The position numbers and the translations under genes are program-made. A stretch of DNA of 64,000 nucleotides, taken from Chryseobacterium ginsenosidimutans. Lineage in GTDB: Bacteria > Bacteroidota > Bacteroidia > Flavobacteriales > Weeksellaceae. Below the pieces are notes generated by a model. That model was not told where the DNA came from. It was given only the letters and a program-made list of their open reading frames with translations, and made no database searches. Positions 8,949-19,400 of this stretch are shown here, in pieces. The stretch's first letter is position 1. Each line of letters opens with the position of its first letter. Location: assembly GCF_030823405.1 (NCBI RefSeq), contig NZ_JAUSXC010000001.1, positions 1,099,001 through 1,163,000 of the forward strand, given 5' to 3'.

Positions 8949-10520
8949 ATGAAAAAATATCTTTTATTGTTTATCATCGCGGTTTTTGCGATGTCTTGCT
9001 CTAAAAAAGTAGAAGTAAAAGGAAAAATAACGGGAGGTTCTCCATTAGAGAGAATCGAATTTATTGAGGCTTCAGGAGTTGCCACTTTACCTTTAATTAA
9101 TATTGGTATAAACAAAGACGGAACTTTCGCAGGAAGCTTTGATGCTCCTAAAAGCGGAATGTATGTGATGTCTTATGGCGGAAAACAAAATTTAATCTAT
9201 TTAAAAGGAGGTCAGAAACTTGAGATTTCAGGTAACGGAATGACTTTCCCTTCAGAATATGTTATTACTGGAGATGCTAAGAACAACAACGATTTCTTTA
9301 CAGCAACTCAAAAATATCTTTCAACATATGCTCAAACTGTTAATATGAATGAGCTGATCACGAAAGATGAAAAAACGTTCTTAAAAGGAATTGAAAAAGT
9401 TCAGGCTGATATTAATAAGAATATCGACGAAAACGTTAAAAAATTCAATCCTGATAATGAGATCGTTAATTGGAAGAAAAATGATGTATCAAGTACATTG
9501 CTTACAATTCTTAATCAATATGAGCTTAACCACAAGCAAATGGGGAATCCATCTTTCAAGGTGACTAAAGCTTTCACAGATTTTGAAAATAAGCTTCAGG
9601 AGAATAAAGATGTTATGGTGAAGGAAAACCCTTACTACAGACAATATCTTCTTGGTAAGATGAGTCCTGATTTCCAAAAGTATGCTCAGGCAAACAGTGC
9701 AGGAAAAAAAGACGTTACAACTTCAGAATTATTCACAGAATATTTAAAGAAAAATCAAAAAGATCTTTCACAAACAGCTAAAGATTATCTATTGGCTTTT
9801 GTAATGGCTCAGTCAGATATTCACCCGGGGTCTCCTGATAAAACTGTTGAAAAAATCAAAAAGATAATTGATACAGATATTAAAGATGCTGGAATTAAAG
9901 AAGATTTGAAAAAAATCCAGTTTGCAATCAATGGTTTCAAAATCGGAGAATTAGCGCCTGAAGGAACGTTGGTAAAACAAGACGGAAAAGCTTACAATCT
10001 TTCTGAAAACAAAGGAAAGCCTTATCTTTTAACATTCTATGCTTCTTGGAATCCTTACATTGGAGAATCTACAACCCCTGTATTGAAAGAAATTGTGAAT
10101 TTCTACAAAGCTAAAATGAACTTTGTTTTCGTAAACGTTGATGATACAAAAGATCAGTTCGTAAAAACGAGTAATTCTTTATTAAAAGGATTTGCAGGAA
10201 CTAATGTATATGGTGAAGGTGGATTAAACTCTGATATTGCTAAAAAATATGGAGTTTACGGATTCAAATTACCTTGCTTCATCGTTGTAGATAAAGACGG
10301 TAAAATTGCAAGTAAGCCATTCTTCAACTTAGGAGATCCGGAATTGGTTGTTGTTTTAGACAAACAAACAGGTCTTTCTGCTCCAAAAGTAAATCCTAAT
10401 GTTCAATTGCAACAAGGCGGAGGAATGGATCCTGCTGTTGTGGCGGCTCAGCAAGCTGCAGCACAACAAGCTGCTCAGCAACAGGCTAATCCACAAGCTG
10501 CTCCAGCTCAGACAAAATAA
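8949..10520 (+). CDS. TlpA/AhpC-fold lipoprotein with DUF4369-like N terminus, no CXXC
   Basis: A 523-residue protein with a lipoprotein signal (MKKYLLLFIIAVFAMSCSKK, lipidated Cys17), a beta-rich N-terminal domain of DUF4369 type (about 20-125), a helical middle and a thioredoxin-like domain (about 340-470) containing LLTFYASWNPYIGESTTPVL and a KLPCFIVVDKDGKI strand with the proline that marks this fold. In working TlpA proteins the first segment reads WCxxC; here it is W-N-P-Y-I, so both redox cysteines are missing. The last 50 residues are Gln/Ala-rich. It is probably a periplasmic or outer-membrane lipoprotein with a binding or scaffold role, not a disulfide reductase. It has its own promoter and terminator. 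Confidence 0.8.
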   Translation: MKKYLLLFIIAVFAMSCSKKVEVKGKITGGSPLERIEFIEASGVATLPLINIGINKDGTFAGSFDAPKSGMYVMSYGGKQNLIYLKGGQKLEISGNGMTFPSEYVITGDAKNNNDFFTATQKYLSTYAQTVNMNELITKDEKTFLKGIEKVQADINKNIDENVKKFNPDNEIVNWKKNDVSSTLLTILNQYELNHKQMGNPSFKVTKAFTDFENKLQENKDVMVKENPYYRQYLLGKMSPDFQKYAQANSAGKKDVTTSELFTEYLKKNQKDLSQTAKDYLLAFVMAQSDIHPGSPDKTVEKIKKIIDTDIKDAGIKEDLKKIQFAINGFKIGELAPEGTLVKQDGKAYNLSENKGKPYLLTFYASWNPYIGESTTPVLKEIVNFYKAKMNFVFVNVDDTKDQFVKTSNSLLKGFAGTNVYGEGGLNSDIAKKYGVYGFKLPCFIVVDKDGKIASKPFFNLGDPELVVVLDKQTGLSAPKVNPNVQLQQGGGMDPAVVAAQQAAAQQAAQQQANPQAAPAQTK

Positions 10521-10539
10521 TTTAAATTCATTATATATA

Positions 10540-10569
10540 AAAACCTTGTCTTCGGATAAGGTTTTTTTT
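10540..10569 (+). terminator. Terminator after the thioredoxin-fold gene
   Basis: AAAACCTTGTC and GATAAGGTTTTT pair around a TTCG tetraloop and run into eight T. The promoter of rlmD follows at once. Confidence 0.8.
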
Positions 10570-10573
10570 ATTG

Positions 10574-10581
10574 TATTTTTG
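10574..10581 (+). promoter_or_regulatory. -7 element of rlmD
   Basis: TATTTTTG directly after the preceding terminator. A transcript start near 10588 rules against the TTG at 10593 and supports the ATG at 10629. Confidence 0.5.
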
Positions 10582-10628
10582 CAGACTGAAACTTGAGGTT
10601 TCCAATAGAAAAAATAGAATTAGCTTTA

Positions 10629-12038
10629 ATGAGAAAGAAGAAAAATAATATAGTTCTTGAAAATATCAAACTCTTAAATGCCGGATCGAAAGGTGTTGCA
10701 ATAGGTAGAACTGAGGAAGGGAAAACGGTAATGGTTACCGGAGCAATTCCCGGAGATATTGTGAATGTAAGAGTTAAGAAAGCAAAGTCAAAATACTATG
10801 AAGGTGAAGCTATAGAAGTTTTAGAAAAATCACCATACAGAGTAGAGCCTAAATGTATTCATTTTGGTGTTTGTGGAGGATGCAAATGGCAGAACATGAG
10901 CTATGAAAAGCAATTGGATTTCAAACAGGAAGAAGTTTACAATAATATTAAGAGGATTGGAGGAATAGAAAACTTTGAAACACTTCCGATTTTAGGTTCT
11001 GAAGAGCATTATTTTTACAGAAATAAAATGGAATTTTCTTTCTCTAATGCGAAATGGCTTACTCAGTATGAGATAAGTTCTGAAGAAAATTTCGGAAATA
11101 GAGATGCTCTTGGCTTCCATATTCCGGGAATGTGGAGCAAAATTTTAGATCTTAAAGAATGTTTTCTTCAGGAAGGGCCTTCAAATGCAATTCGTTTAGC
11201 AGTAAAGAATTATGCTGTAGATAACGGATTAGACTTTTTTGATGTAAGAAATCAGGAAGGATTTTTGAGAACTTTAATGATGAGACAAAACTCAAAAGGA
11301 GAGTGGATGGTTCTTTTTCAGCTTTACAGAGAAGAAAAAGCCAACAGAGAAAAGCTTTTTGAATTCTTATTGGAGAAATTTCCGCAGATTAAGACTTTAG
11401 TGTATGCAATTAATCCGAAACAAAACGATTCTATCTACGATTTGAATGTTAATACTTATTTCGGAGAAGGATTTTTAATGGAAGAAATGGATGGGCTTAA
11501 GTTTAAAATTGGTCCGAAATCATTCTTTCAGACGAATTATAAACAAGCTTTAGAATTATACAGAAAAACCCTTGAATTTGCTGATTTAAAAGGTGATGAA
11601 GTGGTTTACGATTTATATACAGGAACAGGAACTATTGCGCAGTATGTTGCAAGAAATGCAAAACAGGTAATTGGTATTGAATCTGTTCAGGAAGCTATTG
11701 ATGCTGCTATAGAACACGCAGAATTGAATGGTCTTACAAATACGACATTCTATTGTGGAGATATGAAAAATGTCTTTAATGATGAATTTCTTGAAAATCA
11801 TCCGAAAGCAGATGTTTTAATCACCGATCCACCAAGAGACGGAATGCACCAGAAAGTTGTTGAGCAGATTTTAAAGCTTGCTCCGGAAAAAGTAGTGTAT
11901 GTAAGCTGTAATTCTGCTACTCAGGCAAGAGATTTGGCTTTAATGAAAGAACATTATGACGTGGTGAAAATTTTACCCGTAGATATGTTCCCTCAAACAC
12001 ATCACGTGGAAAATATTGCGTTGTTAATTAAGAAATAA
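10629..12038 (+). CDS. rlmD: 23S rRNA (uracil-5-)-methyltransferase RlmD-type
   Basis: This SAM-dependent enzyme of the TrmA/RlmD family methylates C5 of a uridine in 23S rRNA. From the ATG at 10629 it is 469 residues: an N-terminal TRAM domain (about 8-65), a [4Fe-4S] site with the CxxCxxC core in HFGVCGGCKWQN plus a preceding Cys, the SAM-binding region DLYTGTGTIAQYVA (about 330-343), DPPRDGMH, and the catalytic VSCNSATQARDL with the nucleophile Cys. The iron-sulfur motif favours RlmD/RlmC over TrmA; exact target uridine is an inference. It is followed closely by two small envelope-protein genes. Confidence 0.9.
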   Translation: MRKKKNNIVLENIKLLNAGSKGVAIGRTEEGKTVMVTGAIPGDIVNVRVKKAKSKYYEGEAIEVLEKSPYRVEPKCIHFGVCGGCKWQNMSYEKQLDFKQEEVYNNIKRIGGIENFETLPILGSEEHYFYRNKMEFSFSNAKWLTQYEISSEENFGNRDALGFHIPGMWSKILDLKECFLQEGPSNAIRLAVKNYAVDNGLDFFDVRNQEGFLRTLMMRQNSKGEWMVLFQLYREEKANREKLFEFLLEKFPQIKTLVYAINPKQNDSIYDLNVNTYFGEGFLMEEMDGLKFKIGPKSFFQTNYKQALELYRKTLEFADLKGDEVVYDLYTGTGTIAQYVARNAKQVIGIESVQEAIDAAIEHAELNGLTNTTFYCGDMKNVFNDEFLENHPKADVLITDPPRDGMHQKVVEQILKLAPEKVVYVSCNSATQARDLALMKEHYDVVKILPVDMFPQTHHVENIALLIKK

Positions 12039-12071
12039 TTTATTTAAATTTGAATACGATCAAATCTTAAT

Positions 12072-12554
12072 ATGAAATATTTTAAATTTCTCATCACCAT
12101 CTGCTTTTTAGGCCTGCTGTTTTCATGCGGTGCAGATGATGATATCTGCGAAAGTGGCGAAGGAACTCCCAGAATGAAAGTTTCTTTCAAAACTCTTGAA
12201 AATGAAAAGGAAAAAACAGTGGATTCTCTGTATGTAGCAGTAGATTACGGTTCCGGGAAAGTAGAACTTGGAAAACAAACGGCCATAACTTCCAGAATAA
12301 TTCCTTTAAGGGTGGATGAATCGCCTTATACAGACGTTTATTTCAGAACATCAAATAATGGGACTGAATCAAAAGTGAGAATAAATTATACGACAAAATC
12401 TACATATGTTTCACCAGGATGTGGTGTGAAAAAGACGTATGAAAATTTAAATCCGGTATTAGATCCTACAACAACGACTCCGGTTAAGAGTATAGAAACC
12501 GGACAAAATTTTATAGAGAATGAAGACAAAACTAATCTTTACCTTCTTTTTTAG
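12072..12554 (+). CDS. DUF6452-type lipoprotein
   Basis: A 160-residue protein with a lipoprotein signal ending LLFSCG (lipid Cys19) and a beta-rich body with a CGVKKTYENL segment near the C terminus. It resembles the Bacteroidota DUF6452 family, usually paired with a DUF6048 gene behind rlmD, as here. No function is known. Its 3' end overlaps the next gene by 35 bases, which suggests translational coupling. Confidence 0.75.
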   Translation: MKYFKFLITICFLGLLFSCGADDDICESGEGTPRMKVSFKTLENEKEKTVDSLYVAVDYGSGKVELGKQTAITSRIIPLRVDESPYTDVYFRTSNNGTESKVRINYTTKSTYVSPGCGVKKTYENLNPVLDPTTTTPVKSIETGQNFIENEDKTNLYLLF

Positions 12555-13179
12555 TTTAATCGGTTTTTTGAGCTTTGCTCAGGAGAATAAAGAACCTAAA
12601 AAGGAAAAATGGAAGTACGAACCGAATTTTATGGTTGGTTTTGACGTTCTTAACGCAGGTGTTTCTTTTTTCTCAGACAGACAGCTTTTACAGGGATTTA
12701 TTTCTTCAAAAGTGAAAGATAATATCCATGCTGTTATCGAAGCAGGTTTTGAGTCTAATGTTTATCAGAAAAACAGTTATGATGCCAAAGCGAATGGTCC
12801 TTTTTTAAAACTGGGGGCATTTTACATGTTGGCAAAAGATCCCGAGAATGAGTTTAATGGTTTCTATGCAGGCGGAAAAGTCGGAGGCTCATTTTATAAA
12901 CAGGAATATATGGCCGTTCCGGTTCGTGGTTATGGAGGAAGCAGCTCTTCTATAGCATTTCCTTCGTCTTCACAATCTTCTTATTGGCTGGAAGGAACAA
13001 TTGGAGGCAGAGTTCAGTTATTTGAATCTAATTTTTATATTGACGTAAACCTTCAGCCGAGATATATGGTTTTTACGACAAAACAAGACGATATTCAGCC
13101 TATGATTGTACCGGGATTCGGAAAAAGCTCTTCAAAATTTAATATGGGCTTCGCATGGAATCTTGCGTATAAGTTTTGA
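12520..13179 (+). CDS. DUF6048-type predicted outer-membrane beta-barrel protein
   Basis: A 219-residue protein with a Sec signal (MKTKLIFTFFFSLIGFLSFA, then QENKEP) and alternating strands rich in Gly and aromatic residues (FYAGGKVGGSFYKQEY, FYIDVNLQPRYMVF), ending in an aromatic-terminated strand LAYKF. This is how small outer-membrane barrels look. It matches the DUF6048 family found with DUF6452 in Flavobacteriia. The start overlaps the preceding gene. Function unknown; the pair may act together at the outer membrane. Confidence 0.75.
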   Translation: MKTKLIFTFFFSLIGFLSFAQENKEPKKEKWKYEPNFMVGFDVLNAGVSFFSDRQLLQGFISSKVKDNIHAVIEAGFESNVYQKNSYDAKANGPFLKLGAFYMLAKDPENEFNGFYAGGKVGGSFYKQEYMAVPVRGYGGSSSSIAFPSSSQSSYWLEGTIGGRVQLFESNFYIDVNLQPRYMVFTTKQDDIQPMIVPGFGKSSSKFNMGFAWNLAYKF

Positions 13180-13209
13180 ATGAACCTATTTAATATAAGT
13201 GAATATTAT

Positions 13210-13241
13210 AATCCTTCTAAATTTTTAGAAGGATTTACTTT
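13210..13241 (+). terminator. Hairpin after the DUF6048 gene
   Basis: AATCCTTCTAAA and TTTAGAAGGATT form a 12-base-pair stem with a minimal loop, followed by a broken T-rich stretch. Confidence 0.65.
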
Positions 13242-13351
13242 TATATGAACGAGATTTTTCAATCTATTTTATATTAATTATTAAAATCTATGTGCAAAGG
13301 TGATTTATATGCCGTTTTTTAAAATGAAATTAAAAATTTTGATATTTTTTC

Positions 13352-13383
13352 TTTGATTTTTTAAAAATGTATGAGTATTTTTG
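13352..13383 (+). promoter_or_regulatory. Promoter of metalloprotease gene 1
   Basis: TTTG at 13352-13355, 20-base spacer, TATTTTTG at 13376-13383, 22 bases before the start codon. Confidence 0.65.
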
Positions 13384-13404
13384 AAAAATTAAAAATATTC
13401 CTAT

Positions 13405-16323
13405 ATGAAAAAAATCATTACTACTTTTTTATGTAGTTTAATTGGAGGAACTGCTCTTGCGCAATGGACTCCAACTACATTTGAAGGAAGATCAGAAAAA
13501 CCTTCTAGTGTAAGAAGTTACTATAAGTTGGATCTTAATAAAATAAGAATTCAGCTTGCAAGTGCTCAAGAAACAGGGAGAAACGCGAAACCTGTAGAGA
13601 TTTCTTTACCTACTTTAGATGGAAAGATTGAAAAATTCGCAGTTTACAGTTCTCCAGTTTTAGTCAAAGAATTGGCAGATCGTTATCAGTTAGGGTCTTA
13701 TGTAGGAGTTGGAGTAGATGATCCTTCAAAATATGTAAGATTCTCTGTAGCTTCGAATGATTTTCAGTCAATGATTGTAAAAGATGGAGTTTATGAGTTT
13801 ATTGAGCCTCAAAACACAGACAAAACAATCTACGGAGTACATCCAAAAACAAATAAAACACAAGGAGGTTTTCTTTGTAGCATGAATGAAAGTGCTTTGT
13901 CAAAAAAACAAATTGACGAATTATATTCAAAAGGCAAAACATTCTCAAACCAACCAACAAATTTTGCAAAATCTACTGATCAAAAATACAGAACAATGAG
14001 ATTGGCAATGTCTGTAACAGGAGAATATACGCAATTCCATGGAGGAACTATTGCAGGTGCATTAGCTGCAATTAATGCTACTATGACAAGAGTGAATGGT
14101 GTATTCGAAAAAGATTTTGCATTACATTTAACTGTACAGGATTTTCCAGGTGTAATTTATACAAACTCTGCGACAGATCCATATTCTCCGGCATCTTCAG
14201 GTGCAGGAGGAGCATGGAATCTTGAGCTTCAGAATACATTGACTGCAAATGTAGGAAATGCTAATTATGATATCGGTCACTTATTTGGAGCGTCTGGTGG
14301 TGGAGGTAATGCAGGATGTATAGGATGTGTATGTACAAACCCTACAACTGCAGAACCTGAAGGTAAGGGGTCAGGCTTTACTTCTCCTGCAGATGGTATT
14401 CCACAAGGAGATAATTTCGATATTGATTATGTAGCCCACGAAATGGGGCACCAATTGGGGGCTAATCATACTTTCTCTATGGATGTAGAAGGAACAGGCA
14501 CCAATATGGAGCCTGGCTCAGGTTCTACTATTATGGGATATGCTGGTATTACAGGGGCTACTGATGTTCAGATGCACTCAGATGCTTATTTCCATGTGGC
14601 TAGCATTTTACAGGTTGAAGAAAATCTTTCAACAACAACTTGTGATGTTGAGACTACCGTTACAAATAATCCTCCGGTAATCGGAGCACTTACGGATTAT
14701 ACAATTCCAAAAGGAACTGCATTTGTTCTTACAGGAACGGCTACCGATCCTGAAAATGATCCTATGACTTACACTTGGGAACAATTTGACAGTACAGATG
14801 TTCCGGTAACAGCAGTTACAGGAAATAATACGACAGGGGCATTATTCAGATCTTGGACTCCTACGGCAACAGGAAATACAAGATATTTTCCTAAATTTTC
14901 ATCAGTATTAGCTGGTAACCTTACGGTTCCGGCAGATTGGGAAACGGTATCAAATGTGGCAAGAGCTACAAACTTTGTATTGACAGTAAGAGATAATAAC
15001 CCTATTTCTACGTCTCAGCAGACACAAAGTGATATTGTAACAGTAACAGTAGGAAGCAACGGACCTTTTAAAGTAAACTCAGCAGAGGTTTATCACAATT
15101 TATCAGCTCCATTATTATGGGATGCTGCAGGAACTGTTGCAGCTCCATACAACACAGCTAATGTAAAGATTGATTATACAACTAATAACGGAACAACTTG
15201 GACAGTGCTTTCTGCATCCACACCAAACGATGGTGCTGAAAATTACATGTTCCCTGCAGCATTGAACGGACAAAATATTAAAATAAGAATTTCATCTATT
15301 GGAAATATTTTTTATACAATCAAACAACTATTGGTAACAGCTGCTGCGCCATGTAGTGGAACTGCTCCAACGAATATTGTTGTAAGCGGTGTTACAGCAT
15401 CTTCTGCAATGGTAAGCTGGACACCTACTATTGGAGCTACTTATCAGATCAGATACAAAAAAGTGACTGAAACAGTTTGGCAAAATACTTCATCACCAAA
15501 CAGCTATGTAACTTTATCAGGATTAGAAGAAGGTACTAAATATGATCTTCAGATATCAACTATCTGTTCTGGAACTCCAGGTGCTTATAGTACAAATAAT
15601 CAATTCGTAACTCCTTCTTCTGTTACTTATTGCGACCTTACTTCAGTTGACCCTTCTGAAGAATATATTTCTAATGTAACATTGGCGAACGTTAATAATA
15701 CTTCGGGAGCTAGTACATATACAAATTACGGAACAGATGCTACTAAGGTGATTAATCTTGTAAGCGGATCAACAAATAATACAGTTTCAGTAACTAAGAC
15801 TTGGCCGGTTGATATTTATTCAGAAGGCGTAAGAGTTTGGATCGATTTCGACAGAAACGGAACTTTTGAAACCAGTGAAATGGTATTGAATTCAACTCCA
15901 AATTCAACAGCTACAGTAAGTGGAGTATTTGCAGTTCCTGCAACAGCGGTACAGAATAAGATGTTAAAAATGAGGGTAGCGTTACGTTACAATGCTTCTC
16001 CTGCAGCATGTACATCTTATACGTACGGTGAGGTTGAAGATTATAATGTATTAATTACACCTACTGTATTAGGAACAAGCGATGTGGTAGGTCCTAAAAA
16101 TGATATTCAGATTTATCCAAACCCTGTATCAGATATTTTAAACATTACTAAAGTTTCAGATAAAGCTGCTTATAAAATTTATAGTGCTGCTGGTCAGTTA
16201 GTAAAACAAGGTAATATTAATAATGGTCAGGTTAATGTTTCTGAACTAATTAAAGGTGCTTATGTAATTACAATTGAAGATAAAGGAAGAGAAGCATTCA
16301 CTTCTAAATTCATCAAGAAATAA
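13405..16323 (+). CDS. Secreted reprolysin-like zinc metalloprotease 1 (T9SS substrate)
   Basis: A 972-residue secreted protease. A Sec signal (residues 1-19, ending ALA-Q) is followed by a propeptide-like region (about 20-200), a metzincin catalytic domain (about 200-420) with the zinc motif HEMGHQLGANH (His345, Glu346, His349, His355) and a Met-turn IMGYAG, a cadherin/PKD-like beta region starting NNPPVIGALTDY, an FN3 domain (about 650-740), one GEVED domain (motif near 875) and a type A sorting domain (about 895-972, YPNPVSD to KFIKK) that directs export by T9SS and removal at the cell surface. It is the first of three tandem paralogs, each with its own promoter and terminator. It probably degrades extracellular protein; substrate unknown. 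Confidence 0.9.
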   Translation: MKKIITTFLCSLIGGTALAQWTPTTFEGRSEKPSSVRSYYKLDLNKIRIQLASAQETGRNAKPVEISLPTLDGKIEKFAVYSSPVLVKELADRYQLGSYVGVGVDDPSKYVRFSVASNDFQSMIVKDGVYEFIEPQNTDKTIYGVHPKTNKTQGGFLCSMNESALSKKQIDELYSKGKTFSNQPTNFAKSTDQKYRTMRLAMSVTGEYTQFHGGTIAGALAAINATMTRVNGVFEKDFALHLTVQDFPGVIYTNSATDPYSPASSGAGGAWNLELQNTLTANVGNANYDIGHLFGASGGGGNAGCIGCVCTNPTTAEPEGKGSGFTSPADGIPQGDNFDIDYVAHEMGHQLGANHTFSMDVEGTGTNMEPGSGSTIMGYAGITGATDVQMHSDAYFHVASILQVEENLSTTTCDVETTVTNNPPVIGALTDYTIPKGTAFVLTGTATDPENDPMTYTWEQFDSTDVPVTAVTGNNTTGALFRSWTPTATGNTRYFPKFSSVLAGNLTVPADWETVSNVARATNFVLTVRDNNPISTSQQTQSDIVTVTVGSNGPFKVNSAEVYHNLSAPLLWDAAGTVAAPYNTANVKIDYTTNNGTTWTVLSASTPNDGAENYMFPAALNGQNIKIRISSIGNIFYTIKQLLVTAAAPCSGTAPTNIVVSGVTASSAMVSWTPTIGATYQIRYKKVTETVWQNTSSPNSYVTLSGLEEGTKYDLQISTICSGTPGAYSTNNQFVTPSSVTYCDLTSVDPSEEYISNVTLANVNNTSGASTYTNYGTDATKVINLVSGSTNNTVSVTKTWPVDIYSEGVRVWIDFDRNGTFETSEMVLNSTPNSTATVSGVFAVPATAVQNKMLKMRVALRYNASPAACTSYTYGEVEDYNVLITPTVLGTSDVVGPKNDIQIYPNPVSDILNITKVSDKAAYKIYSAAGQLVKQGNINNGQVNVSELIKGAYVITIEDKGREAFTSKFIKK

Positions 16324-16351
16324 CATCTACTTAATCGAATTTTAAAAAATA

Positions 16352-16390
16352 AATAATCCTCAGGTTTACCTGAGGATTATTTATTTTTTA
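16352..16390 (+). terminator. Terminator of metalloprotease gene 1
   Basis: AATAATCCTCAGG and CCTGAGGATTATT form a perfect 13-base-pair stem with loop TTTA, then T-rich sequence. The core ATCCTCAGG/CCTGAGGAT recurs after gene 2. Confidence 0.8.
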
Positions 16391-16463
16391 AAAGGTTATG
16401 ATGAAAAAAACATTTTTTTTAGTTAATTATACTCAAAATATCATATCACTAGCTTAAAATACT

Positions 16464-16471
16464 TATATTTG
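16464..16471 (+). promoter_or_regulatory. -7 element of metalloprotease gene 2
   Basis: TATATTTG, 25 bases before the ATG at 16496; no clear -33 box. Confidence 0.5.
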
Positions 16472-16495
16472 GCGCGTAAATTTAATTGAAAAGCT

Positions 16496-19400
16496 ATGAA
16501 GAAAATTTTTACTTCTTTCTTTTCTCTTTGTATGTTGAGTGCTATAAGTGCACAATGGTTACCAACATCATTTAAAGGGGAAAATGTAAGAAAAGAGGTT
16601 AATGTAAGAGCCTATTATTCATTGGATATTTCAGCATTAAGATCTCAACTGGCAAATGCTCAGGAAAGTGGTAAAGGTGCAAAAGCTGTTGAAGTTTCTT
16701 TACCTACAATGGATGGTAAAGTTGAAAAGTTTGCAGTATACAGTTTTCCTGTTTTTGCAAAAGATCTTGCTGATCAGTATCAGTTAGGCTCGTATGTAGG
16801 TGTAGGAATTGATGATCCTTCAAAGTATTTAAGATTTTCTGTTGCTCCGAATGATTTTCAGTCAATGATTATTAAAGGAGGCGAATATGAATTTATTGAA
16901 CCTGCTAATGCTGACAAAACGGTCTATGGAGTCCATCCTAAATCTAATAAGAATGAAAACGGATTTTTATGTTCTACGGGCGAGGATCCTGCGGCTGTAA
17001 AACAGGTAGACGCATTATTGAAAAAAGGTCAGTCTTTCGCAAATCAGACAACAAATTTTGCAAAGAGTTACGACAAGAAGTATAGAACAATGAGACTGGC
17101 AATGTCTACAACAGGTGAATATACTCAGTTCTTTGGTGGTGTCGCAGGTGCTTTAACACAAATCAATGCAACAATGACCAGAGTAAACGGAGTGTTTGAA
17201 AAGGATTTTGCATTACATTTAAATGTATTGAGCTACCCGGCACTTGTTTTCGCAAATCCTGCAAGTGATCCTTATGCTACGGTTACAAATGCAAACCAAC
17301 CACCTGCTTCTTGGAACACAACACTTAGAGATCAATTAGCTACTGTTGTTGGACATGCTAATTATGATATAGGTCACTTGTTTGGAGCTTCCGGAGGAGG
17401 AGGAAACGCAGGTTGTATCGGATGTGTTTGTATGAATCCTATTGGTACTGGCTATGACTCGGTTATAGGTTATGGTAAAGGGTCAGGTATTACATCTCCT
17501 GCTACTGGGTCTGTAGATCCAACGACAGCGAATCCTCCTTCTGGAGATAATTTTGATATCGATTACGTAGCTCATGAAATGGGTCATCAATTGGGAGCAA
17601 ACCATACTTTTGCACATGCCTTAGAAACTTCTGGTACAAATATGGAGCCTGGTTCGGGAACTACAATTATGGGGTATGCTGGTATTACTGGTGCTACTAC
17701 TGATGTTCAGCCGCACTCTGATCCTTATTTCCATGTGATAAGTCTTGATCAGGTAAACGATAATTTGATTGCTAAGACTTGCGATGTAGAAACGCCAATT
17801 GCAAATAATCCACCTGTAATTGCAAATATGCCTACATATAATATTCCTAAAGGAACGGCATTTGTACTAACGGCTTCAGCTACGGATGCTGAAAACGATC
17901 CAATGACTTATACTTGGGAGGAAGTAGATAATGCAGATGTTGTTATTAATAAAACAAATATTGGAACAACTGCTACAGGAGCTACTTTTAGATCATTTAA
18001 CCCTACTACAAGCCCTACTCGTTATTTCCCTAAATTAGAGTCTGTATTAAATGGATATTTAGACAATAGCAATAATACTTGGGAATCTGTTTCTCAGGTT
18101 GCAAGAACTACAAACTTTGCAGTCACTGTAAGAGATAATAATCCAAATGCAGCTCAGCAGCAGGCTGATTATAATGTTCAGCAAATTGTAGTTGGAAATG
18201 ATGGTCCATTTAAAGTAACTACTCAATATGCGAACGTAAGTACTCCAACACCAATCACTTGGAATGTTGCGAATACTACTGCAGCTCCTTATAATGTTGC
18301 AAACGTTAAAATCGACTATACAACAAATAACGGAACTACTTGGACTGTATTATCAACTTCTACAGCTAATGATGGTGCAGAGAATTTTACTTTCCCTTCA
18401 ACATTAAATGGACAGGTTATTAAATTAAGAATATCTTCTATTAATAATGTATTTTATGCTATTGGAAGTATTAACGTAGCAACTTTTGCTCCATGTGACG
18501 GTACAGCTCCAGCTGGTGTGGCAACAAGTAATATTACCCAAAGTGGTGCTACTGTAACCTGGACACCAGTTGCAAACGCTACTTATGTTATTCGTTATAG
18601 AAAGGTAGGTACAACAACTTGGCAACAGACTACTTCTACAGTACCTACTGTTACTTTGTCAGGATTGCTTGATTCTACTAATTATGAAGTTCAGATCGCT
18701 GCTGTTTGTTCAGGAACTCCTGGTACTTATTCTACTTCTGTAACTTTCACAACTGCTGCAATTGTATATTGTACTGCTGCAAGTGCAAGTGGTCAGTTTA
18801 ACTATATTTCTAATGTAACATTAGGGACGGTAAATAATTCAACGGGAGGAACAACATATTCAAACTTTACGGCTAACTCAGCATTGCAACCTGCTTTGCA
18901 ACCTAATAGTTCAAATAATACGATAAGTGTTTCTGTTACTACAACAGTTGCTGGTGCTTCGGTTAATGGAATGGTAGCATGGATAGATTTCAATAAAAAT
19001 GGTGCATTTGAAACTAGCGAAAGAGTTATTAACTTACCAGTAACTGCCTTGCCGATTGGAGCTACACCTACGACAGCAAGCTTTGCAGTTCCTGCAACAG
19101 CGGTAACAGGTTCTCCGCTAAGAATGAGAGTAGTTACTGTTTTGATAAACCCAACAAATGTAGGTCTTACTATTCCTGATTCATTTGCATGTGGATCTTT
19201 CCCGAATGGAGAAGTTGAAGACTATAATGTTATAGTGTCTTCTCCATTAGCAACACATGATGTAACTGGACCCAAAAATGATATCCAATTATATCCAAAT
19301 CCAGTGTCAGATATTTTAAATATTACTAAAGTTTCTGATAAAGCTGCTTATAAAATTTATAGCGCTGCTGGTCAATTAGTAAAACAAGGTAATATTAATA

